DNA from: Euglena gracilis
Taxonomy: Eukaryota > Euglenida > Euglenophyceae > Euglenales
DNA: 64,000 nucleotides
NCBI GenBank assembly: GCA_039621445.1
Contig: CP154954.1
Coordinates: 38,115,703-38,179,702 of the forward strand
Direction of reading: 5' to 3'
The stretch's first letter is position 1; the number at the start of each line of letters is the position of its first letter. The notes beneath the pieces were generated by a model. It searched no databases, was not told the DNA's origin, and worked only from the letters and a program-made list of their open reading frames with translations. This document shows, in pieces, positions 44,790 through 56,479 of this stretch. The position numbers and the translations under genes were made by a program.

Positions 44790-47217
44790 ACAAAAACAAT
44801 TGGACACAAAAAAAACAAAAAGAAAAGTATTTGAATCCCCCACACTAGAAATATCAGAACTTATGACATTAAAGGAAATGCATGTTCACACAAAAAAAAT
44901 AGTATAGTGACTACATAAAGCGGAGACCAGGTGCTCCATCCGACATTATCAATAATGCTTCAATTTATACTGAAGCATTATTAAACATCCTGGGGAGGGA
45001 TTTAATTGTTCTGTTATCACTTGAAGTCCGAGTATATAATTTTGTGACACATGGCTCCATTTGTCCTTGCATGCAAAAATACACATAAAATGCTGTATTG
45101 TGCAGTGCTTTTCGTCATTTGAGATAAAAAAAAGGGGGCCAATTTTCAATCAATCAACATGGTTTCACCTTCAGATCCCAAATAGTGTACCCGGGGGTAA
45201 ATTATTTGGAGGGGTTGCTATTTCGCTATACCCTCACCCACGCGTGCCCCTTCCACAAATCAGAGTGGCTAGTGGATGGACTCGTCGGTTGCTGCCAATG
45301 GGCCATCACAGCAAGTCGCCCCCTTGGACCAAACCAGTGATACCGGGCCACCGGGGAAGGGGAGGCTGCACACGTGCAAGGCGCGGCCGCTGGAGTCGGA
45401 GGCTCCACTGCGGGCGCTCAGCAGAGGCTCAATATGAATGGGGGGCACCGGGGGCCCCGCATCGCCGGCAGGGTTGCTTGCCCTCGGCTGGATGGACAGC
45501 CGGTGGGAAGGGGGACGGCCGCCAGGACGTCAGGGAAAGGAAAGCAGGGAAAGAACCGGGGGAGAAAGGGGAAGCACCGTGGACATTTTTTTTTAAAAAA
45601 AGACCAGGTGAAGAGTTGGTGTAGTCTCCCACCCACCCACCCAAACAGGTGGGTGGGGGCTCATTTCGACCTTTGGGGCCATTTTGGAGTCCAGAAGGCA
45701 CGAAGCAACCTCCTGAAGGGGAGGTCCGATACTGGGTCCGATACTGTGCACACTCAATATGTGTGAAAAATGTTTGCAAGAAGCAGGTTTGCAAAAATGC
45801 TGGACTTCATCAGTATTTGTTTCAAATTCCTGGAGTTCCGGAATTCCAGACTGGGCTGGCCCAGTCTGAAACGTTTGACATAATCAGCATTGAAAACAAA
45901 AACAAGCTCCTCAGGAATTACATGCACACATCACATGCGCACATTTGTTGACGACAGCATGGACTGACTGAATCACCCGAACACCGCTTCGCCCCCCCCC
46001 AAAATATGAACACAACCAACCATCGCGACGGATCAATGCCTGTACAACCGGGCCGCCAGCCCTGCTCGTGCTCCTCGTGGTCGGTCTCCCCATCCCGGCG
46101 CGCCGCGGGGCCAGGCTTCTTTTTAAGACCCCCGGGGGGGGAGGGGGGGTTCCCCCCCACCCACCCAGGGTGGCGCAGGACCCCCGGGGGGGGGGGGACC
46201 CCCCCAAAATCGGGCCCGTTAAAGGCAATTTTCAAAAAATTTTCGGCGCTTCGCACCGAAAAGGTATACCCAGCGCCTCCGGTGCGGGACCCCCCCCCCC
46301 GGGGGGGGTCCGGCCCGGACCCACCCGCCCACCCCCTCCCCTGGGGGGGGGGGGGTCAGGTGACTTAAAAAGAAGCCTGCGCGGGGCCCAGCATGACCCG
46401 CGGGGTGCGGACATGCACGATTGGCGGCACACCGGCGAGACCACGGGGCGGCAAATGCCCCCCAAATGGTTGGGGCGTATTTCTGTCGGCAGAAAGTGGT
46501 GGAAAATTCTCTGCTGGATCAAGCTTGGCCTAACCCCCCCCAAAATAAGACTCGGGTCTTATTTTTGGGTCCGTTGCTGGAAACCTCCAGGGGGGGGGGT
46601 CTTATTTTTTGGGCGTTCTTAATTTCTTAAACTTTTTCTTGACCGACCCGGGCCCAAAAAAAAACCATCATTTTTCAGCTTCCCAGAAGCATTAAAATTT
46701 TTCGTTTGGCGCTTCGCACCATGGGTGAATTTGGTGTAAGTTGACATTTAGCATGTTTTTTTGCACTTCAAAAACGTGAAAATTTTTGAAGTTTCATCAT
46801 TTTTGTGTGTGAAATTGGGGTTTTTTGTTAATTTCTCATCTTCGGCGCTTCGAGCCGTCAGGGGGGTCTGATTTTTGGGGGGGGTCTTATTTTTGGGGTT
46901 TAGAAGAGAAAAAACCGGGGAGGGTTGTGCTAGCCTGGCCAGGGCTGCAGCGGGGGGAAAGGCGCGTTGATCGCCACTCCCTGGCTGGCTGGCAATCAAA
47001 AATAGGCATACACTTCCAGGTTCACAACAGGTTCACAAACGGAGGAAAACAACAACCCGGGAATTGCGTTGGGTGAAAAAATAATGGAAGAATAGGGACA
47101 ATAGAAAAAAGGCAACGTCCAGGCACAACAGCCCAAATGGCTGACACAAACTTTCACCCCAGGGAACAGCACTTGGGTCAACGTCACCCCACGCACTCCG
47201 CTGGGGGGGGGGGGACG
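44790..47217. other. spacer with no confident gene
   Basis: Contains G/C homopolymers, two GGGGTCTTATTTTT direct repeats (46,595 and 46,883) and GGCGCTTCG-type hairpin remnants at 46,242, 46,708 and 46,842. No biased frame. Confidence 0.35.
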
Positions 47218-47358
47218 GCTGTAGTGCGCAAAGAGCCCCCGGCGGCGTGGGCGAGTGGTCCAGGTCCATTGTTGTGCTGCGGCGGCTCAGCGGACGGGCG
47301 GGGGACACGTCGTGGGCCCACGACCCCGGGGAGTGCCCCTCCCTCGCCGTACCGGAGT
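47218..47358 (-). CDS. Ser/Pro-rich exon
   Basis: Acceptor CCCTGCAG. Reads S-P-G-S-W-A-H-D-V-S-P-A-R-P-L-S-R-R-S and M-D-L-D-H-S-P-T-P-P-G with strong codon bias. Confidence 0.5.
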
Positions 47359-48993
47359 CTGCAGGGCGAGAGAGAAGAAAGGAACCCGCTTGGCACTGCT
47401 GCAGGTTGGCCCAAATACGTCGTTTCTGCCGCCGGGCCCTGAGGTTCTGTGGCATGGTAATGTGCCGGGGACGCACGGTATTGCGCGGGATGGGGGACCT
47501 GCGCCGCCCGGCACACCACCGCCGCCGCCGCCCGGCACGCCGTCCGGCTTCAGGACGACGGCGGCCACCACCGTCCGGCACCGCCGCAGCCCTGCAGTGC
47601 CAGGCAATGTGGGCGGTCCGCCCAGCAGCCACCACACAGGGGTCTCGGAGGTTTGGGGGTGCCCAGACTGGATGGCAAAGCGGGCCAACGGAGTGGATGG
47701 GGGCCAGCAAGGTCATGCGCCACCCCCCCCCAACCCCGGCCCCCCCCCCAAAACGGGGCCACGGCAGGCAGCAGTGTGGGCGACCACTGCTGCCAACCCC
47801 TCCCGCGGGATGGCACACACCCGGCTGGTGCTGGGCCACGGTGGGCACCAGCTTGCACGTGACGTACTTGTGCCGCCGCTGCGGGGCCAGGCGCCGGCCC
47901 GCCTTGTCCCCCCCCCCCCCGAGGGTGTGTTCCATTCGCCCGGACGGCCAAGCGCGAACCGCCGGGGACGCCGTGGCACTCCCGCAAGCAGCGCCACCCA
48001 AACCTTAACGCTGGCGGAGCTGGGGGAAAATGGAAAAACAAGCACCGGAGTGCATGAAAACCGCACGGATCGTCGGATGGATTTGAAAAGGTGCAGACGA
48101 CCTCCACAATGAACAGTCGAGACCACCGCGCTGGAAAGCTCCCGCAGTGGGCAGGCAAAGAATGGGGGGAGGCTGTGCGGGGGGGGCCCATCGCTGAAGC
48201 GGGGCACTGGCCTGTGCAGGACCAGCCGACACGGGCGGCCGGGCTGCAGCTTCTGGAACGCCGCCTTGAACAGGCGCAGGGACGGCGTGCGGCGGGAGTT
48301 GACCTGGACGATGAAGTCGAACACCTGCGCCGGGGCGGAAGTGAAACGCGTCAGCCCAACCGTGCTGGGAGAATGTTTCATGTGAAACCGTTGGGCAGCA
48401 GCTGAGGCCGGGAGGGGAGCAGACCCCCTCCATCCGGCCAAGGAGCGGAGAGTGGGGGGGGGGGGGCACGGCACTCCTTGCCACCTTGACTCTGTAAACC
48501 CTCCAAATATCGAACCAGTCATCCCCCCGAGACCTGTCCCTGCTTCCTGTCTGCCTTTAGCGACCACCGGACAACAAGACAGAAGGCGCGACGGCCGGCG
48601 GTGCCACAGCCCCGGGGCTGAAGGGGGGGAGGACCTGGATCCCACTCCTGGCAGCCGGGCTGTGCTCCTTGACTCGGATGACCTGGGGAGGGCATGGGCG
48701 GAAGACGTACAGGGCACAGGGCGACGGCACTGACCGGCAGGGGAAACAGATGCTCAATGTGTGTGTGGGGTGGGTGGGTGGGTGGGTGGGTGGGTGGGTG
48801 GGTGGGTGGGGTGGGTGGGGTGGGTGGGGTGGGGTGGGTGGGTGGGTGGGGTGGGGTGGGTGGGTGGGTGGGGTGGGTGGGTGGGTGGGGTGGGTGGGTG
48901 GGTGGGGTGGGTGGGTGGGGTGGGTGGGGTGGGTGGGTGGGTGGGTGGGTGGGGGTGAGTGCGTGCGTGAGTGCGTGTGAGTGAGTGCGTGTT

Positions 48994-49029
<36 letters not shown>

Positions 49030-49132
49030 GTTGTGGTGTGTGTGTGGTGTGGTGGTGGTGTGGTGGTGTGGGTGGGGGTGTGTGTGGGGGGGTGGGTGGG
49101 TGTGTGGATGTGTGGGTGTGTGTGTGGGTGTG

Positions 49133-49165
<33 letters not shown>

Positions 49166-49185
49166 GTGTGTTGTGTGTGTGTGTG

Positions 49186-49266
<81 letters not shown>

Positions 49267-49343
49267 TGTGTTTGTGTGTTTGTGTGTGTGTGTGTGTGGT
49301 GTGTGTGTGTGTGTGGGTGGGTGTGTGTGTGTGGTGGGGGTGT

Positions 49344-49427
<84 letters not shown>

Positions 49428-49430
49428 TGT

Positions 49431-49469
<39 letters not shown>

Positions 49470-49986
49470 GGTGTGTGGGGGGGGTGTGGGTGTGTGTGGG
49501 TGTGTGTGGGTGTGTGGGTGTGTGTGGGGGGGGGTGTGGGTGTGGTGTGGGTGTGTGGGGGGGGGGTGTGTGTGGGTGTGGGTGGGTGGGTGGGTGTGTG
49601 TGTGTGTGCGTGTGTGTGTGTGTGTGTGTGCGTGTGCGTGCGTGTGTGTGGGTTTGTGTGTGCACGTGTCTTCTGCAAAATCCTGCTTCTCAGGCAAAAA
49701 ACTTAAGATTTTGGGCTGCTGGCAAACTTGCCTGCGCGGAAAACGGTCGACTAGAGGTTCAATTCTGTTGGGTGGAGGGGGGCAGATACATCAACGAAGG
49801 CTGGCTCTCCAAATCACCTACCACAACGGAACCTTCAGTGCTCCGTAGCCATGCCGGACCCGGGTCGCCCGGAGCCAGAGGCTGTCCGTCATCTCGAGGC
49901 CGATGTACGCGTGCCTCTGCCGCTCGTCCCCGGAGTCCTCCAGGCCCCCAAGGCCCGCCGCGTCCGACACGTCCTCGAACAGCAGC
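47218..49986 (-). CDS. PDZ-domain protein, multi-exon (gene-level model)
   Basis: Three exons with matching phases (49,860-49,986; 48,635-48,682; 48,208-48,324) join into a complete PDZ fold: Y-I-G-L-E-M as the carboxylate-binding loop, V-I-R-V-K-E-H strand, S-P-A-A-R-S-G-I helix start, F-D-F-I-V-Q-V-N strand, an L-F-K-A-A-F-Q-K-L helix and a P-C-R-L-V-L-H strand. The G-I-Q-V-F-D-F-I-V-Q-V-N segment also resembles the first PDZ of GRASP/GORASP Golgi proteins, but the W-G-G motifs of that family are not found. Further 3' exons are basic and Ser/Pro-rich. Its 5' exons may be the Pro-rich blocks at 55-63.6 kb, and it may itself lie upstream of the coiled-coil gene. Confidence 0.6.
47395..47480 (-). 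CDS. possible Arg-rich exon
   Basis: Reads R-P-R-H-I-T-M-P-Q-N-L-R-A-R-R-Q-K-R-R and W-A-N-L-Q-Q-C. Borders not found. Confidence 0.35.
47821..47878 (-). CDS. short basic exon downstream of the PDZ
   Basis: Acceptor CCCCGCAG, donor GTGTGTG. Reads R-R-H-K-Y-V-T-C-K-L-V-P-T-V-A-Q-H. Leaves one base. Confidence 0.5.
48208..48324 (-). CDS. PDZ exon 3, 39 codons
   Basis: Acceptor GGCGCAG, donor CCA|GTGCCC, phase 0. Starts V-F-D-F-I-V-Q-V-N-S-R-R and ends C-R-L-V-L-H-R-P. Confidence 0.7.
48635..48682 (-). CDS. PDZ exon 2, 16 codons
   Basis: Acceptor CCTCCCCAG, donor CAG|GTCCTC, both phase 0. Reads V-I-R-V-K-E-H-S-P-A-A-R-S-G-I-Q, the classic PDZ strand-to-helix segment. Confidence 0.7.
48767..49660. 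repeat. compound (GGGT)n / (TG)n array
   Basis: About 190 bases of GGGT/GGGGT, then about 700 bases of TG with TGGG, GTGGTG and G-run variants. Lies in the intron between PDZ exons 1 and 2. Confidence 0.95.
49860..49986 (-). CDS. PDZ exon 1: acidic linker and binding loop
   Basis: Acceptor CACTGCAG, donor CGG|GTCCGG. After one leading base it reads L-L-F-E-D-V-S-D-A-A-G-L-G-G-L and ends H-A-Y-I-G-L-E-M-T-D-S-L-W-L-R. Phase 0 at the donor. Confidence 0.65.
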
Positions 49987-50074
49987 CTGCAGTGGGGATA
50001 CGACTCCGGGAAAACAAAAGGTTTTTGCTGTGGCCAGTGTCGCAGCGCAGTGGTGACACCTTTCGGACACAGGG

Positions 50075-50300
50075 CTCAGGGTTCGATATTAAGGCAGGCG
50101 GGGAAGGATGGGTTGGACCCCTCCCCCCCCCCCCGGTCCACGCGGTGCGGGTGACCGATTTTCAGCCCGACGTGCAGTTCTGGGCCGAAATTTCTTGCCC
50201 CGCAAAATCGGCCAAAAATGCCCATTTTGGGCATTTTCTGGGCAAAAAAATTGCCAAAATGCCCCAATTTTTTCAGGGTAAAGTGTCAGAAAGAAAGATT
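50075..50300. repeat. dispersed repeat 5, copy b
   Basis: Starts CAGGGTTCGATATTAAGGCA, then C-run, AAAATCGGCCAAAAATG and GGGCAAAAAAA in the same order as at 33.4 kb. Confidence 0.6.
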
Positions 50301-50734
50301 TGGACTTTGGGGGGTCCCAGGTAAACCCCCCCAAATAACACCCCTCCAAGGTACTATTTTTTCGCCCGTCCCGACCTGAGGGGGGGGGGTACTATTTGGG
50401 GGGTCGCTGAGCTCTTATCCCTTTATGGGTAAGATCGAAGCTTACCACTGGGGGAAAACCCCCCCGAACCCCCCCCCTCCCCCCCCCCTCGGGGCCACCT
50501 CGGGAACCGGCGGATTATCACCATGATCCCGGCCCCGTTCCCGAAATTTTTTTTTTCAGTCGCGAGCGACTGGATTCCTAGTTTCCGAATCACCTGGGTT
50601 TGACCCCCAACTCCCCGCCAGGCCCGAGTTATTCACGCGCGAAGGGGTCCAAACTGGGTAGGATTCGCCAACCCCCCCTGGATAAGCCCCCCCCCTTTGG
50701 ACGGCCAAAAAATGTCAATTTTCAAAATATCTCC

Positions 50735-51000
50735 AAAATGAAGCAAAATCAAAGGAAATGTCCGGAGACCTAATTTGAAGCCCTTGGAACGCCCCATATG
50801 CCGGTATTTTGATTTCCCCGCAACTCCCCGCCTGGCCCGAGATACGGCCATTTTTGGCCCGGATGGCCGTTTTGTACCCGCCCCCCCCCCTTGTCCACCG
50901 ACCGGGTTCCTGCGACCCCCGACCAGGGGGGGTGGTCGTACACCCCCCACAACCTGCAACCCCCGACCGGGGGGTGGTCGTACCACTAGGGGCCAAAACA
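50735..51000. repeat. local duplication, copy a
   Basis: Contains GCAAAATCAAAGGAAATGTC, GAAGCCCTTGGAACGC and AACTCCCCGCCTGGCCCGAG, followed by two CTGCAACCCCCGACC units. The same parts recur at 51,185-51,500 in a different order. Confidence 0.75.
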
Positions 51001-51184
51001 AAACCAAAAGCCAAAAAAGGTGCAATTTCATAACGGTAATATTTCTCCCCATTAGGTGAGGGACCAATGCCATCACTACACTCAAACAAAACAGGACTCC
51101 CCGGAGGGAACATGACGAACACTCAAGGGACAGGAAACACGGGAAAAAAGCTGGTCAATAAGCACATGAGAGGAAAAATTTTGG

Positions 51185-51500
51185 TCGTCACCTGCAACCC
51201 CCGACCAGGGAGGGTGGTCGTACACCCCCCTCCACCTGCAACCCCCGACCGGGGGGTGGTCGGTATATAGGGGTGGTCGGTGGACAAGGGGGGGGGCGGG
51301 TACACTTTTCCCACTGTCCGACTTAGCCGTTTTCGGGGGGTGGGGGGTCAAAAAACGAATGTTTTCAAAATTTCTCGAAAATGTTGCAAAATCAAAGGAA
51401 ATGTCCGGAGACCTAAATTGAAGCCCTTGGAACGCTCTATCTACTGGGACTTTGGTTTCCCCACAACTCCCCGCCCAGCCCGAGATACGGGCGTTTTTTG
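51185..51500. repeat. local duplication, copy b, parts rearranged
   Basis: The CTGCAACCCCCGACC units now come first (51,190-51,265) and the GCAAAATCAAAGGAAATGTC block second (51,385 onward). Over 85% identical by eye in the shared parts. Confidence 0.75.
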
Positions 51501-51559
51501 GCCAATTTGGGCCGTTTCAGGCCATTTTGTACACTTTTCCCTCTGTTCGACTAGGCCGT

Positions 51560-52470
51560 TTTCGGCCCAAAAAGTCGAAAAAAATCGAAAAAAATTTTTT
51601 GCCCCGAAACGATGTTTTTTGGCCTCCCGGACCCGGAAAAACTGTTTTTGAGCCGAAAACGAGCGTTTTTCGACCCGCCAGCGCCCCGTTTTGGGCCGCC
51701 GACCCATTGACTTTGGGTCAAAACCGGGTCGAAAAAGTCGAAAAAAATCGAAAAAATTTTTTTTGCCCGAAACGATGTTTTTTGGCCTCCCGGACCCGGA
51801 AAAACTGTTTTTGAGCCGAAAACGAGCGTTTTTCGACCCGCCAGCGCCCCGTTTTGGGCCGCCGACCCATTGACTTTGGGTCAAAACCGGGTCGAAAAAG
51901 TCGAAAAAAATCGAAAAAATTTTTTTTGCCCGAAACGATGTTTTTTGGCCTCCCGGACCCGGAAAAACTGTTTTCGAGCCGAAAACGAGCGTTTTTCGAC
52001 CCGCCAGCGCCCCGTTTTGGGCCGCCGACCCATTGACTTTGGGTCAAAACCGGGTCGAAAAAGTCGAAAAAAATGCAAAAAAAAGTTTTTTTTTTTTTTG
52101 GCCTCCCGGACCCGGAAAAACTGTTTTTGAGCCGAAAACGAGCGTTTTTCGACCCGCCAGCGCCCCGTTTTGGACCGCCGACCCATTGACTTTGGGTCAA
52201 AAACGGGTCAAAAAAAGTCGAAAAAATTCGAAAAACATTTTTTTGCCCAAAACGATGTTTTTGGGCCTCCCGGACCCAGAAAAACTGTTTTGAGCCGAAA
52301 ACGAGCGTTTTTCGACCCGCCAGCGCCCCGTTTTGGACCGCCGACCCATTGACTTTGGGTCAAAACCGGGTCAAAAAAGTCGAAAAAAATGCAAAAAAAA
52401 ATTTTTGCCCGAAACGATGTTTTTTGGCCGCCCGGACCCAGAAAAACTGCTTTGATCCGAAAACGAGCGT
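51560..52470. repeat. tandem repeat, unit about 163 bases, about 5.5 copies
   Basis: The block GACCCATTGACTTTGGGTC recurs at about 51,700, 51,863, 52,026, 52,180 and 52,341. Each unit also has CCGGACCCGGAAAAACTG and GAGCGTTTTTCGACCCGCC. First spacings are exactly 163; later units carry small indels in the A/T runs. Confidence 0.9.
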
Positions 52471-52472
52471 TT

Positions 52473-52785
52473 TTCGGGCCGCCGGGCCGCCGGGCTGCCG
52501 GCCGGGCCGCCGGCCGGACCGCCGGGCCGCCGGGCCGCCGGCCGGGCCGCCTGGCCGCCGCCGGGCCGCCGGGCCGCCGGCCGGACCGCCGGGCCGCCGG
52601 CCGGACCGCCGGGCCGCCGGCCGGCCGCCGGGCCGCCGGGCCGCCGGCCGGGCCGCCGGGCCGCCGGCCAGGCCGCCGGGCCGCCGGGCCGCCGGCCGGA
52701 CCGCCGAGCCGCCGGCCGGGCTGCCGGGCCGCCGGGCCGCCGGCCGGGCCGCCGGGCTGCCGGGCCGTCGGGCCGCCGGGCCGGG
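52473..52785. repeat. GCCGCCGG-type minisatellite
   Basis: About 310 bases composed of GGGCCGCCGG and GGCCGGACCGCC variants. It starts exactly where the last 163-base unit breaks off. All frames are open and low complexity. Confidence 0.9.
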
Positions 52786-53689
52786 GTCAATGAAGGCGTG
52801 CGGGCGCCCTTATAAAGAGCTCAGCACTATTCAAAACCTGGTATTATTCCCCCAAATTTTCGAAAATTTTCGAAGTCCTGTAGGAGCCAAAATAGCGCCA
52901 AAGCTCCCCTTTGGGGTCATTTTTCGTACTTTCTTCTGAAATTTACCATTTTTTTAGAGGTCAGATGATCCAGAAAAATCGATTTTTTTTTCTTAATTTG
53001 TTGTCAGAAATTGTGCTTCTTTTTAACCTACATTTCAGGTCAAATCCTTATTTATTATTTTGATTATTATTTTGATTTATTGGTGATTATTTCAGTCGCC
53101 GAAGTCGGACCCCAAGGGGGGTATTATTTGGGGGGGGTATTATTTGAGGGGGGGTATTACTTGGAGGGAGGGTTTACCCCCCAGGGCCGGTCCTGAACCC
53201 CCGGTCCAAGACGGGAGACAACCCCCCCCCCCCCAACCTGTACACCCTCCTATCGAACCTTGGGCGGGCTGTTGACGACGCCCCACGGGAAAGGTGACAG
53301 AACTTCCTTGGGTGTCACTGGCTCTCCACTGGTGTGAGGGCAGGAGAGGTGGGAGTTGTATTGGTGGGGGGGGAATTAGAGACACAAGCCCCCGGAAAAG
53401 CCAAGAGACGTTCAGATACCAAAATGATGTGCAATCCCTAAAAATCTGCCTGAAGCGTGAAGCGCACGCAATGGGATTTCTTTTCTTGTGTAAATGATGA
53501 TTTTCCGTGGGCCTGGATCAGCCAAGTGATTGGTCCAGCTCACATGCTGGAAAATTAGGGCTGGCTGGAAATAGCTATTGGCTGACTCACCCATAAGAGT
53601 CTCCTGGCTAGAACTGGTCTAAATCCGACCTCTGGTGAACCATGCCTTTGGGCACAGCATTGCCCAGCATCGCCCAGCATCCAGGGTCG

Positions 53690-53900
53690 AAACCCAGAAA
53701 AAATCAAAAAGTGTAAAAGTGCAAAAGTGCAAAAAAAAATTTCCAAAATACAAAATACAAAATACAAATTTTTTACAATTTTTTTGGAAATGCAAAAAAA
53801 AGTGCAATTTTTTTTACAAAATACAAAACTACAAAAATACAAAATTTTTTATTTTACAATTTTTTTGGAAATGCAAAAAAATGCTCAAAAACAACTGACA
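53690..53900. repeat. A-rich tract
   Basis: Repeated AAATACAAAA and AGTGCAAAA words; contains two copies of a TACAATTTTTTTGGAAATGC block about 97 bases apart. Confidence 0.8.
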
Positions 53901-54754
53901 AACTGACATAAAACAAAAAGGCCTATTTTTGAACTGCAAAATTGGCCTGCCTTCTGACCATTTTTGCCATTTTGGCTCATTTAACACCTACTGCAAAAAC
54001 CAAAAATGCAGGAAAGGAAAGCACCCCATAAAGAGAAGGGGGGGAGGGCATTTAATGACTGGGGGAGGGGTGATCTGGACCCCCCTCCCCCGAGGGGAAA
54101 AACTTGGCGCGAAGCGCCAGATTTTTGAACGTGCCCAGAAGTGCCAAAAATTGTGTTTACAGGTGATTTTTTTTCACAAATTGACAACAGACGATAAAAA
54201 CACAAGTTTTCCAGCTCAAAGCGCTGGTGATGAGTTCTCTTGGTTCCAGGGGGTCCTGGACCCCCCACTGCCCTGGGGGGTCAGACCCGCCTAGTAAAAA
54301 ACCAACGCTCACTAAATACCCCTGGGGAGGGAGTCCAGGGCTGGGGAAAAGTCCCGGGGGGGATGGGGTGCTCTTCCGCTTAAAAATGAGGCAGTGTATC
54401 TGAACAATCCAAAAAATCATTCAAAACTTTCTTCTTTTCTGTTTCCGAAATTCAAATTTTCAGCACTCTGAGGAATTGTTTTCATACGGCAATTTTGGGG
54501 AGGGGTCCAACTTTCAACGTGGAGTCTTCTTTGGGAAGGGGCAGCCACCCACGCGGTCAGCCTTGGAGTGCACTTTTGTTACGACCTGCTCCTGAGCGCG
54601 AGGCGGAAAATGACCCCATTCCGGGGATGACCCACCTTGCATTGAAAGCCCAGCCAGAGATAGGGCTGGAGATAGAAGGGGAATAATGCAAAGGCAAATT
54701 GGGCTGGACAAAACTGGGCAGGCAAGTCCCGCCCCACTAAATCCGCCCCCCCCC

Positions 54755-54967
54755 CTAAATAACCTGGCGGGGCCCTTGCTCCTGGCAGTGGCCAAATAAC
54801 TTGGCAGGGGGCCAGGCAAAAAAAAGATTGCTCAAGTAACTTGGCACCGCCACTTTAAGGGAAAAGCAGCTTGTGCCGCTAAAAAAAAAGGGCGCAAACG
54901 ACCTGGCAGGGGGAATGCCAAACAGATGGTTCCAATAACTTGGCACCCGCCGGGTTACTTGGGGAGG
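54755..54967. repeat. dispersed repeat 2, copy b
   Basis: Same order of AAATAACCTGGCGGGG, CCAAATAACTTGGCAGGGG, AGTAACTTGGCACC and CCTGGCAGGGGG blocks as the copy at 23.4 kb. Confidence 0.7.
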
Positions 54968-54989
54968 GGGGCGTGTTTCCGGGGCCGCT

Positions 54990-55200
54990 CTCCCTCCTCC
55001 GCCAAGGGCACACCGCTCATCCTCCGGGTCCACGTCGGTCGCCCCCTCCCGGTCCCCGCCCGGCGCTGCCCAGCGGCCGTGGCCGGGGGCCCCTTCCGCC
55101 AGCTTCGGGTCCTGGAACACCCGGCAACCGCAGGCCCGCACACGGACTTCCCGGTGCCCTCCGGCACGGGACACGGGCTGAGCACGGGGTCTGCCCCCGC
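54990..55200 (-). CDS. possible Gly/Asp/Glu-rich exon
   Basis: Reads V-R-V-R-A-C-G-C-R-V-F-Q-D-P-K-L-A-E-G and G-A-T-D-V-D-P-E-D-E-R. Two other frames are also open. Confidence 0.35.
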
Positions 55201-56425
55201 CCAGCCTGGTGGGGGACCCCTCCAAAAAATCGGGCCGTCTGAAAGTGCTTTTCGGTCCAGCCGGGCTTTGCTGGGCAGTGGTAACTTTTTTTCCACTTGG
55301 GGGTTCTCAGCCCCCGGCTGGGAGGAAAAAAAAGTGGGGCTGGCTGGATCCCCCCCACATGTGTGGGTCTGGCATTTAAAATTCCCTCCGTCCGAGGTAA
55401 ACGAAGCCTGGGCTGGTTCCTGGAGAACGGGGGGGGGGGGTCACTCGCTTCACCAGCAATGAATCAAAATGATGTGCGGCTTCCCCTCACCGGGGTGTGT
55501 GCCGCGGCCTGGGCATCGCCGGCGGTACTTCTTCGGGCGCTGCCACACGTCATCACCGGCAGACACGGCCGCCGTCCCAGTGCCAGGCCCGACCGGACCG
55601 GACCTGACGGAGCGCCGACACCCGGCACGAGAGACCGTATTCGCAGGGCGGCTGGCAGGCTGGCTGGAGGCAGCCGGCGAGAGGGGAGGCCTGTCTGTGG
55701 TGTGTGCCGTGCCGCACCGCCCGCGATGGCTTTCGCCGCACGTTTCGAACCCCAGCGGCCATTGCTGGAGCCGGCGGTGCATTTTGTATCATGGGAAGGG
55801 CGACACGAATTGAAAAAACCTTTGGCTTGGTGGTTGTCGGGACATCACGAGGCGGGACATACAGGTTAAGGGTGGCCAGAGAGTTTCTGTCGGTCCAAAA
55901 ATAAGGGGGGGAACCATGAGGCAATGGACAGGAAAGGCACAAACCCAATCGTCAAAATGCACGGCCTGCGGAGTCCCCGGTGCCTCCGTCCGTTGCGTCG
56001 ATCGGGTGGATGGAGTGGACGGGTGTACCCCGCGGAGGGGGGTGGTGAGTCGACCCTTGATGGGCGTGGAGATGGCCGACCCCTGCAGGAAGGCCACCGA
56101 AATGCAACCACATCTGTCACGCAGACGAGATATTGACGACCCAGCTCAGGGAGGAAACTAGGAGTGTGGCATGCCCCCCCCCTGCAGAACACATGGGCAA
56201 CCCAAAAACGTTCTATCAATGAGCTTCTGAATGCACTCTTAAAAGCTTTGGTGGTTCCATTCCAGGCTTTCTCCTTCAGGGGTGGTAACGGTTGGGGAGG
56301 GACGGAGAAGAAGCATCACCATCAAATCAACAAGGCCAACAGTGAAAAGGCAAAGCAGAGCAAGAGAGTACCTGCATGCCATATGCTGCCGGCACGTCGC
56401 TGACACCTGAGGGGCAGGGTTTACC

Positions 56426-56479
<54 letters not shown>

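Larger units (their letters stand above)
49990..54989. other. repeat-dense spacer or intron
   Basis: Made up almost wholly of the dispersed and tandem repeats listed separately; no exon-type codon bias was found on either strand. Confidence 0.45.

Noticed and set aside
48208-48682. Firm GRASP/GORASP assignment
   Set aside because: Only one PDZ is seen, there are no W-G-G motifs, and an ordinary PDZ loop precedes it.
48519-49697. 390-codon His/Thr/Pro frame and its Cys/Val counterpart
   Set aside because: Translation of the TG/GGGT array; only short pieces at 48,635-48,682 and 49,860 onward are coding.
52349-52939. 196-codon Pro/Ala/Gly/Arg frame
   Set aside because: Translation of the GCCGCCGG minisatellite; open in every frame.
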